A stretch of 6,340 nucleotides of DNA from Clostridiales bacterium UBA4706 (GTDB taxonomy: Bacteria; Bacillota; Clostridia; Oscillospirales; Oscillospiraceae): positions 20,027 through 26,366 of the forward strand of contig DHKA01000005.1 of the NCBI GenBank assembly GCA_002404605.1, read 5' to 3'. Shown here piece after piece: positions 1-4,889 of this stretch. Numbering within the stretch: the stretch's first letter is position 1; every line of letters starts with the position of its first letter. The notes under the pieces were generated by a model. That model saw only the letters and a program-made list of their open reading frames with translations, had not been told where the DNA came from and searched no databases. The position numbers were made by a program, and so were the translations under genes.

Positions 1-1551
1 GTCGCGCTGCGCGCGGCGATGAAGTGCATTTTAGACGGCAAGCAGTGCGCGGTCCTCGTGCCCACCACGGTGCTCGCCCGCCAGCATTACCAGACCGCGA
101 TGCGACGCTTTTTCGGCTACCCGGTCGAGATCGCGCTCCTTTCGCGCTACAGCACGCCCAGCCAGAAAAAGGATATTCTCAAAAAGACGCTCGCGGGCAG
201 CGTCGATCTTCTCATCGGCACGCACAGCCTGCTGCAAAAGAGCGTCGCTTTCAAGGATCTCGGCCTTCTCATCGTGGACGAGGAGCAGCGCTTCGGCGTG
301 TCGCACAAGGAAAAGCTCAAGGAAATGTCGAAGGGCGTCGATGTGCTGACGCTCTCGGCAACGCCGATCCCGCGCACGCTCAATATGGCGCTCTCGGGTC
401 TTCGCAGTATGTCCACCATCGAAGAGCCGCCGCGCGACCGCCAGCCGGTGCAGACGTTCGTGATGGAGCAGGACGAAAAGGCCGTGTGCGACGCCATCCG
501 GCGCGAGCTTCTGCGCGGCGGGCAGGTATACTATCTTCACAACCGCGTGGAGAACATCGAGCATGTGGCGCTGCGGCTGCAAAAGCAGCTCGGCGGCGGT
601 GTTTCCGTCGGCGTGGCGCACGGCAAAATGGACGAGGAACAGCTCTCCCGCGTCATGGACGATATGGTCGAGGGCAAGATCCAGGTGCTCGTCTGCACAA
701 CGATCATCGAGACCGGCATCGATATCCCGAACGTCAACACGCTCATCGTGGAGGACGCCGACAAGCTCGGCCTTGCCCAGCTCCACCAGCTGCGCGGGCG
801 CGTCGGACGCAGCGCGCGGCGCGCGAGCGCGTATCTGCTCTACCGCCCGGACAAGGCGCTCACGGAGATCGCCGAAAAGCGCCTCACCGCCATCCGTGAG
901 TTTGCCGAGTTCAACGCCGGGTTCCAGATCGCCATGCGCGATCTCGAGATCCGTGGCGCGGGCAACCTTCTCGGCGCGGAGCAGTCGGGCCATATGATGG
1001 ACGTCGGCTACGATATGTACTTGAAGCTGCTCGAGGAGGCTGTGCTGGAGGAAAAGGGCGAAAAACCGCCCGTGCGTACCGAGTGCGCCGCCGATCTCTC
1101 CGTCACGGCGAACATCCCGGAAAAATATGTCCCGAGCGCCGAGCAGCGCATGGACCTTTACCGCCGCATCGCCCTCATCCGTACCGAGGCGGATGCCGAC
1201 GATCTCACCGACGAGCTCATCGACCGCTTCGGCGATCCGCCGGGCGCGGTGAACGCGCTCATCCACGTGGCACTGCTGCGCGGCGAGGCCGGACGCGCCG
1301 GTATCTCGGACATCTCCCAGAAGGGAAACATGCTCTATTTCAAGGTAGAGAATTTCGACATGGAAACGCTTTCCGCGCTCTATGCGCAGAAGGAATTCAA
1401 AAACCGCGTCAAGCTCGAGGCCGGACGCGAGCCGCGGCTGGGGCTGAAGCTCCGGCCCGGCGCAAGACCCATCCCGGAAGCCCGCGCGCTCATCGCCGCG
1501 TGGCATGAACTGCAAAAACCGGCGGCGGATCCCGCCGCGGAAAAGGAGTAA
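1..1551 (+). CDS. mfd: Transcription-repair coupling factor Mfd, C-terminal part (5' end outside window)
   Basis: Mfd is a cytoplasmic ATP-dependent DNA translocase that displaces RNA polymerase stalled at lesions and recruits UvrA for nucleotide excision repair. The frame is open from base 1 (VALRAAMKC...), so the ATG at 19 is internal and not the start. Visible in order: motif Ia VPTTVLA (fragment residues about 20-26), the DEEQ box (93-96), motif III SATPIPRT (119-126), the second RecA-like translocase domain with TTIIETGIDIP, motif VI RGRVGRS (265-271), the TRG region with DLEIRGAGNLLGAEQSG, and the C-terminal D7 domain (from about 365, EKYVPSAEQRMDLYRR). 516 residues are present of roughly 1,150 usual for the family; the UvrB-like module, the RNA polymerase interaction domain and Walker A lie to the left. 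The last 10 residues are an Ala/Glu-rich tail. The next gene follows after 6 nt, so the two are probably cotranscribed. Identification is very secure. Confidence 0.98.
   Translation, partial: VALRAAMKCILDGKQCAVLVPTTVLARQHYQTAMRRFFGYPVEIALLSRYSTPSQKKDILKKTLAGSVDLLIGTHSLLQKSVAFKDLGLLIVDEEQRFGVSHKEKLKEMSKGVDVLTLSATPIPRTLNMALSGLRSMSTIEEPPRDRQPVQTFVMEQDEKAVCDAIRRELLRGGQVYYLHNRVENIEHVALRLQKQLGGGVSVGVAHGKMDEEQLSRVMDDMVEGKIQVLVCTTIIETGIDIPNVNTLIVEDADKLGLAQLHQLRGRVGRSARRASAYLLYRPDKALTEIAEKRLTAIREFAEFNAGFQIAMRDLEIRGAGNLLGAEQSGHMMDVGYDMYLKLLEEAVLEEKGEKPPVRTECAADLSVTANIPEKYVPSAEQRMDLYRRIALIRTEADADDLTDELIDRFGDPPGAVNALIHVALLRGEAGRAGISDISQKGNMLYFKVENFDMETLSALYAQKEFKNRVKLEAGREPRLGLKLRPGARPIPEARALIAAWHELQKPAADPAAEKE
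1543..1548 (+). promoter_or_regulatory. Ribosome binding site of the foldase gene, inside the mfd end
   Basis: AAGGAG lies 9 nt before the ATG at 1558 and overlaps the last sense codons of mfd, immediately before its TAA. It fixes the foldase start and points to coupled translation of the two genes. Confidence 0.85.
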
Positions 1552-1557
1552 AAACCT

Positions 1558-3069
1558 ATGAAAGCAAAGAAACTTCTCGCCCTGCTGATGAGCCTTGTGC
1601 TGCTGCTCGGCGCGCTCACCGTCCCGGCGCTCGCCGCCGACGAGGAAACTGCATCCCCCGAAGCGACCGAAGCGCCCGCTGAGAGCGCGTCGGACAACGC
1701 TTCCGCCGACACCTCCGCCGAGGACGCGCAGGCCGCGCTGCAGGCGCAGTATGCGCAGATCGAAGCCCAGCTCGACGCGGCCAGCAAAAAGTACGACGGC
1801 TCCGCCGTCGTAGCGACGGTGAACGGGCGGGAGATCACCTGGAAGCTCTGCTACTATCTCATCGCCAGCATGACGAGCCAGTATGTCAACAACTACACCA
1901 TGGCGATCCCCGACTTTACCACCGATGTGGGCGACGGCACGACGCTGCAGGAAGCGATGCACGATGCGCTCGAAGCGCGCATGAAGTATTACACCGTCCC
2001 GCTCACCGAAGCGGAAGAGCGCGGTCTGACCGAAACGGTAAACGCCGAGGTCGAAACGCAGTGGCAGAGCATCATGGAGCAGTACGGCAGCGTAGATGCG
2101 CTGATGGAAGCTATCGAGAGCGCGTATCTTGACGAGGCGACCTACCGCACGCTCCTTTCGAGCAACGCTGCGTTCAACGCCATCATGGAAAATTCCTACG
2201 GCTTGAACGGCGAAAAGCTCTCCGATGAGGACGTGCTCGCCTGGGCGAACGACAATAACTATCTCCGCTGCAAGCACATCCTCTTCCTCACGCAGAACGA
2301 CGACGGCACCGACAAGACCGACGAGGAGAAGGCGGAGATCCGCAAGGAGGCCGAGGCGACGCGCAAAGAGCTGCGCGCGCTCGAGTCCGACCGCGAGGCG
2401 CTTCTGGCGCGCTTTGATGAGCTGATGGCGGACGCCGACGACCCCGGCATGACCACTTTCCCGGACGGCTATACATTCACGGAAAACCAGATGGTACAGG
2501 AATTTGAGGACGGCACCCGCGCACTGGAGGACTATGAGATCTCCGATATCGTGGAGTCGAGCTACGGCTATCATATCATCCTCCGTCTGCCGCTCGATCC
2601 CGAGGGAAAGACCCTCTCGCAGGATTCCGGCACCGGCGAATATATGACGCTGCGCGCCGACGCCGCCAACGAGCTTTTCAACACGATGCTCCTTGACTGG
2701 ATCGACACCGCCGAGGTCGAATGGCAGGGCGATTTCGGCACGATGGATTATAATGAGCTGTTCGCCGTTCCCGAAGACGATGCAGCGCCGGAGACTAAAT
2801 CGGCCAACGTGTGGATGTACGTCGCCATTGCCGCGATCGTTGTAGTCGTCGCGCTGGCGGCGGTGCTGCTCGGCAGGAAAAAGCCTGCCGAGCCGGAAGT
2901 GACGGAGACCGCCGAGACTGCGGAAGCACCTGCCGAAGAGCCGAGCGCCGAGTCGGAAGAGGCCCCGACGGAGACGGAAGCGCTTGCCGATACAGAAGGG
3001 ACGGAGACCGCGCCGGAGGAATCTCCCGCCGAAGCGGAACCGGAAACGAAAAAGGAAGAGGACGAATGA
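1558..3069 (+). CDS. Secreted, membrane-anchored PrsA/SurA-like parvulin peptidyl-prolyl isomerase
   Basis: Probable extracytoplasmic foldase catalysing cis-trans isomerisation of Xaa-Pro bonds in exported proteins. Residues 1-26 are a classical signal peptide (KAKK, then a Leu-rich core, ending PALA before AD). It has no lipobox Cys, unlike Bacillus PrsA. Residues 28-80 are a low-complexity Ala/Glu/Ser/Asp linker. From about 84 (VVATVNGREIT) comes a helical SurA/PrsA-type N-terminal region. The PpiC-type domain spans about 235-350: KHILF at 239-243 supplies the first conserved His, FPDGYTF lies at 301-307, and YGYHII at 336-341 supplies the second His. A transmembrane helix (about 418-438) is followed by RKK (stop transfer) and a very acidic 61-residue tail rich in Glu, Ala and Thr, predicted to be cytoplasmic. 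It lies 6 nt after mfd and overlaps the next gene by 4 nt. The fold call is strong; catalytic activity is inferred. Confidence 0.9.
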   Translation: MKAKKLLALLMSLVLLLGALTVPALAADEETASPEATEAPAESASDNASADTSAEDAQAALQAQYAQIEAQLDAASKKYDGSAVVATVNGREITWKLCYYLIASMTSQYVNNYTMAIPDFTTDVGDGTTLQEAMHDALEARMKYYTVPLTEAEERGLTETVNAEVETQWQSIMEQYGSVDALMEAIESAYLDEATYRTLLSSNAAFNAIMENSYGLNGEKLSDEDVLAWANDNNYLRCKHILFLTQNDDGTDKTDEEKAEIRKEAEATRKELRALESDREALLARFDELMADADDPGMTTFPDGYTFTENQMVQEFEDGTRALEDYEISDIVESSYGYHIILRLPLDPEGKTLSQDSGTGEYMTLRADAANELFNTMLLDWIDTAEVEWQGDFGTMDYNELFAVPEDDAAPETKSANVWMYVAIAAIVVVVALAAVLLGRKKPAEPEVTETAETAEAPAEEPSAESEEAPTETEALADTEGTETAPEESPAEAEPETKKEEDE

Positions 3070-3646
3070 TCCTCTTCCATTACTCCGTGGACTCCTACAC
3101 GGACTCGCCCAGTCTCACGAACGACTTTGCCGGGCATTATAAAAATACGCCGAACCGTTCCTGCTCGCGCTTGAGCGCGGGCGGCAGGTGTTCGACGCGG
3201 TGTTCTATTCCGCGATGTACGCTTCCCGCGATCTCGTCGATCTCGGGCTGCGCAAAAACGAGAACTACCGCAAGGACGCCGTCGAGGGCATCTTTGAGTA
3301 CGTCCGCCGGACGGAGTTCGGCGGCGTGCCGGTGAGCCGCCTGCACTGCGTGTATTACTGCGCTTCCCTGGAAGAGGCGCGGAAATACGCCTGGGATGAC
3401 GCGCTCAAAGGCGGCGGCTTTACGAAGGAGCAGGTAAAGCTGCTCACCGTGGAAACGCCCGAAGAGCGGACCTATGCTTACGACCAGGAGTTCTATAACG
3501 CCGCGATGAAGGCCGTGGAGAAAAACGACATCGACGCGGTGTTTGCTCTCGCGCGGAAATACTTTGCGCTCGAGCGCACCGAAAACCCGCTCATCGAGAT
3601 CCTCGCCGACGGCGAAAACCGCGTGCTGAACGTTGAGACATACTGA
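3066..3646 (+). pseudogene. DUF2441-like small protein gene, frameshifted near 3141-3145
   Basis: The ATG at 3066 overlaps the foldase stop (ATGA), with GGAAGAGG just upstream, so it is a translationally coupled third gene. The first frame reads MILFHYSVDSYTD...DFAGHYK to about 3143. A second frame opens straight after an in-frame stop at 3140-3142 and reads KYAEPFLLALERGR..., continuing well-formed to the TGA at 3644-3646. The run at 3141-3145 has five A; six would join both halves into one 193-residue protein. Left in the first frame, translation gives Arg/Ser/Cys-rich out-of-frame sequence and stops at 3335. The pattern FEYVRRTEFGGVPVSRLHCVYY, then an EEARKYAW segment, resembles DUF2441 proteins, whose function is unknown; this is a memory-based resemblance and only moderately sure. 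No signal peptide or membrane segment is seen. The defect may be a real mutation or a sequencing error in the homopolymer. Confidence 0.7.
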
Positions 3647-3653
3647 TAGAAAA

Positions 3654-3694
3654 CCCCTCCGTCAAAAGCAAGACCTTTGACGGAGGGGCTTTTT
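3654..3694 (+). terminator. Strong intrinsic terminator between convergent genes
   Basis: A perfect 13-bp stem (CCCCTCCGTCAAA at 3654-3666 with its complement at 3676-3688) encloses a 9-nt loop and is followed by C and TTTTT at 3690-3694. It starts 7 nt after the DUF2441-like stop. AAAA at 3650-3653 gives a short U-run on the other strand, so it can also serve the regulator gene ending at 3699: a shared bidirectional terminator. Confidence 0.95.
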
Positions 3695-3698
3695 GTAC

Positions 3699-4073
3699 TC
3701 AAGTGTTTTCGTGCCTTGCGAGATGCCGCTTGATGGCCTGGAACGTTTCGTCGCTGATGTAGTGCTCCACGCGGCAGGCGTCCTCGGCGGCAGTCTTCTC
3801 GCTCACGCCGAGCAGGGTGAACATCTTCGTGAGACAGGTGTGCCGTTCAAAAATATGCTGCGCGCGCTCGCGCCCTTTATCCGTGAGCGTGATCGCGCCG
3901 AACTTGTCCACCGTGATGTATTCCTGCTTCTTCAAAATGCCGATCGCCCGGCTGACCGAGGGCTTCGAGTAGCCAATGTATTCGCTCACGTCGATCGAGC
4001 GCACGACCGGCAGAGAGCGCGAAAGGCGGTATATGGTTTCGAGGTACATTTCCCCGGATTCCTGCATGACCAT
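3699..4073 (-). CDS. DtxR/IdeR-family metal-dependent transcriptional repressor, short form without SH3 domain
   Basis: Predicted metal-activated DNA-binding repressor controlling the divergent feo operon. I chose the ATG at 4073 (MVMQESGEMYLETIYRLS, 124 residues) because CGGAG lies 10 nt upstream and the protein then begins where DtxR-family proteins usually do. The frame stays open to an ATG at 4157, but that 28-residue extension looks non-coding; M3 at 4067 is a possible alternative. Residues 1-65 form the winged helix-turn-helix (SEYIGYSKPSVSRAIGILKK, then a wing ending TLTDKG); about 66-120 is the dimerisation and metal-binding domain. Met9, Cys100, Glu103 and His104 align with DtxR Met10, Cys102, Glu105 and His106, the iron-type primary site; MntR has Asp and Glu instead of the Met and Cys. 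Of the DtxR ancillary site, the His79 equivalent (His78) remains, but the positions of Glu83 and His98 look replaced. The C-terminal SH3 domain is absent, as in MntR. Family is secure; iron specificity is inferred. Confidence 0.93.
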   Translation of the reverse strand: MVMQESGEMYLETIYRLSRSLPVVRSIDVSEYIGYSKPSVSRAIGILKKQEYITVDKFGAITLTDKGRERAQHIFERHTCLTKMFTLLGVSEKTAAEDACRVEHYISDETFQAIKRHLARHENT

Positions 4074-4083
4074 GAGAAAAAAA

Positions 4084-4088
4084 CTCCG
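4084..4088 (-). promoter_or_regulatory. Ribosome binding site deciding the regulator start
   Basis: On the minus strand CGGAG is followed by 10 nt (T-rich) and the ATG at 4073. The in-frame ATGs at 4094 and 4157 lack a convincing Shine-Dalgarno at good spacing; the ATG at 4115 has only a distant GGAA. Confidence 0.6.
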
Positions 4089-4220
4089 TTTCATTGGATG
4101 ATTATCTATTACCATATCACATTCGTTTCCGAAAAACAAGCGAAATTCCAACGGCATGCCGTATCGGGGCCCGTCCTTTTGTGCCGAATATACAAAGATA
4201 AAAAAAGGCGGTGTTCCCTC

Positions 4221-4249
4221 TTGACAAGTTAGCCCGGGTTAACTATTAT
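4221..4249 (+). promoter_or_regulatory. Promoter of the feo operon, near consensus
   Basis: TTGACA at 4221-4226 is a perfect -35 box. After exactly 17 bp comes TATTAT at 4244-4249, one mismatch from the -10 consensus. Transcription would start near 4255-4257, leaving a leader of about 73 nt before feoA1. The spacer consists of operator site 1, so a bound repressor would cover both boxes. I see no convincing sigma-70 promoter for the regulator on the other strand. Confidence 0.85.
4227..4244. promoter_or_regulatory. Operator site 1, palindrome inside the promoter spacer
   Basis: AGTTAGCCC-GGGTTAACT is an 18-bp palindrome with one mismatched pair. Its core is GTTAG-N6-TTAAC. The TTAG/CTAA half-site character recalls the DtxR/IdeR iron box, though known DtxR boxes use a different internal spacing. 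Binding here would block RNA polymerase directly. Confidence 0.75.
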
Positions 4250-4254
4250 ATAAG

Positions 4255-4276
4255 GCGGTTAGTGAGGGCTAACCGC
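4255..4276. promoter_or_regulatory. Operator site 2 at the predicted transcription start
   Basis: Inverted repeat with arms GCGGTTAG (4255-4262) and CTAACCGC (4269-4276) around TGAGGG. The core is GTTAG-N6-CTAAC. Its centre lies 30 bp downstream of site 1's centre, about three helical turns. In RNA the arms would form a hairpin at the very 5' end of the message, followed by a U-rich stretch (4277-4284), so a terminator-like or mRNA-stabilising role is an alternative. Confidence 0.7.
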
Positions 4277-4290
4277 TTATTTTTGCGCAT

Positions 4291-4310
4291 ATGTTAGCTT
4301 GAGCTAACAT
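4291..4310. promoter_or_regulatory. Operator site 3, perfect palindrome in the feoA1 leader
   Basis: Arms ATGTTAGCT (4291-4299) and AGCTAACAT (4302-4310) are perfect complements around TG; the core is GTTAG-N6-CTAAC. It ends 4 nt before the feoA1 Shine-Dalgarno region and its centre is 35 bp from that of site 2. It is the most symmetric of the four sites. As RNA it could instead form a hairpin next to the ribosome binding site. Confidence 0.75.
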
Positions 4311-4314
4311 TTGG

Positions 4315-4321
4315 AAGGAGG
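4315..4321 (+). promoter_or_regulatory. Ribosome binding site of feoA1
   Basis: AAGGAGG ends 7 nt before the ATG at 4329. This rules out the upstream in-frame TTG at 4311, which would place the Shine-Dalgarno inside the coding region. Confidence 0.9.
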
Positions 4322-4328
4322 ATGCGGC

Positions 4329-4541
4329 ATGATGCCGTTGGTACTGGCGAATGTCGGCGAACCGCAGATCGTAAAGCGCATCGGCGGAAACCCGGAGACG
4401 AAGCGTCATCTTGAGGATCTTGGCTTCACCGTCGGCGGCGAGGTCTGCATCGTGAGCACGCTGGGCGGAAACGTGATCGTGAAAGTCAAGGAGTCCCGCG
4501 TCGCCGTCAGCGACGAGCTGGCGCGCAAGATCATGGTTTAA
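4329..4541 (+). CDS. feoA: Ferrous iron transport protein A, clostridial-type FeoA paralogue 1
   Basis: A 70-residue cytoplasmic protein with the single SH3-like beta-barrel of the FeoA family; FeoA proteins are accessory to FeoB Fe(II) uptake, though the exact role is unsettled. The family pattern is seen as IVKRIGGNPETKRHLEDLGFTVGGEV, then STLGGNVIVKVKESRVAVSDELARKIMV, with the hydrophobic end typical of the SRVALD...A..I subtype. The next ATG (4332) follows directly, and either may initiate. It differs greatly from the second FeoA 32 nt downstream, so the pair is not a recent duplication. First gene after the operator-bearing promoter, so it should be iron regulated. Confidence 0.93.
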   Translation: MMPLVLANVGEPQIVKRIGGNPETKRHLEDLGFTVGGEVCIVSTLGGNVIVKVKESRVAVSDELARKIMV

Positions 4542-4559
4542 TCAAAGAAAATATTAAAT

Positions 4560-4566
4560 AAGGAGG
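4560..4566 (+). promoter_or_regulatory. Ribosome binding site of feoA2
   Basis: AAGGAGG ends 7 nt before the ATG at 4574, the same spacing as for feoA1, and supports efficient independent initiation within the operon. Confidence 0.85.
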
Positions 4567-4573
4567 CAATGGC

Positions 4574-4795
4574 ATGAAAACTCTGCGCGAAGTGCCGGTC
4601 GGCGCGACGGTCAAGGTCGTGAAGCTCCATGGCGAGGGTGCGGTGAAGCGCCGCATCATGGACATGGGCATCACGAGAGGCACCCAGGTCTACGTCCGCA
4701 AGGTAGCGCCCCTCGGCGACCCCATCGAAGTCACCGTCCGCAACTACGAGCTTTCGATCCGCAAGGCGGACGCCGAGATGATCGAGGTCGAGTAA
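4574..4795 (+). CDS. feoA: Ferrous iron transport protein A, canonical FeoA paralogue 2
   Basis: A 73-residue FeoA-family SH3-like protein, predicted to work at the cytoplasmic face with the FeoB transporter. It matches the canonical FeoA signature: a Leu-rich start (MKTLREVPVGATVKVVKL), then a G.G..KRRIMDMGIT.GT.V segment at about 20-39, then APLGDPIEV and VRNYELSIRKADAEMI at about 45-70. The DMGIT and APLGDPIE...YELS.RK blocks are the classic hallmarks. Compared with FeoA1 it lacks the GGN.IV.VK segment, so the two belong to different FeoA subtypes. It is separated from feoB by 94 nt holding a weak hairpin with a T-run and operator site 4, an unusually large gap for this operon. Confidence 0.95.
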   Translation: MKTLREVPVGATVKVVKLHGEGAVKRRIMDMGITRGTQVYVRKVAPLGDPIEVTVRNYELSIRKADAEMIEVE

Positions 4796-4805
4796 AAAAT
4801 CTTTC

Positions 4806-4826
4806 GGGGAGACCCCCCAATTTTTT
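4806..4826 (+). terminator. Weak terminator-like hairpin between feoA2 and feoB
   Basis: GGGG (4806-4809), loop AGA and CCCC (4813-4816) are followed by CC, AA and TTTTTT at 4821-4826. An A-run at 4794-4799 can pair with the T-run and extend the structure. The GC stem is only 4 bp, so at most partial termination or RNA processing is expected. It could lower feoB relative to the feoA genes. Low certainty. Confidence 0.35.
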
Positions 4827-4832
4827 CGAGCA

Positions 4833-4854
4833 GCGGTTAGCGAGAGCAAACCGC
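4833..4854. promoter_or_regulatory. Operator-like site 4 between feoA2 and feoB
   Basis: Arms GCGGTTAGC (4833-4841) and GCAAACCGC (4846-4854) are complementary except for one pair; the core is GTTAG-N6-CAAAC. It differs from site 2 at only three of 22 positions. I see no -35/-10 pair around it, so if it is an operator it would act as a roadblock or accessory site; a conserved RNA hairpin or a dispersed intergenic repeat is an alternative. Confidence 0.55.
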
Positions 4855-4889
4855 AGAAAAGCTTTTGAGAGCAGAAAGGAAGCGTGAAA

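Noticed and set aside
31..2574. An 847-codon open frame on the minus strand across mfd and the foldase gene
   Set aside because: It is the antisense shadow of two unmistakable plus-strand genes in GC-rich DNA; its protein is low-complexity, rich in Arg, Leu, Val and His, with no recognisable domain.
3138..3148. Programmed -1 ribosomal frameshift in the DUF2441-like gene
   Set aside because: The codons TAT-AAA-AAT do not form a canonical slippery heptamer and no clear stimulatory structure follows; loss of one A is simpler.
4074..4157. N-terminal extension of the regulator to the ATG at 4157
   Set aside because: The extra residues do not resemble DtxR-family sequence, the ATG at 4157 lacks a good ribosome binding site, and the family normally begins near the ESGEMYLETIY segment.
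3693..4232. A plus-strand open frame of 179 codons opposite the regulator
   Set aside because: It is antisense to the DtxR-family gene, starts inside the terminator T-run and ends in the feo promoter; no ribosome binding site or domain.
4311..4328. Upstream TTG start for feoA1
   Set aside because: It would translate through the AAGGAGG itself; the ATG at 4329 has ideal spacing and matches usual FeoA length.
4158..4328. Riboswitch or small RNA in the divergent intergenic region
   Set aside because: Only promoter elements and short palindromes are visible; the leader after the predicted start is about 73 nt and has no fold I recognise as a metal riboswitch.
4221..4854. Repeated palindromes as a CRISPR array
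   Set aside because: The repeats are short, unequal and symmetric, with irregular spacing and a gene-filled gap; no cas genes are present.
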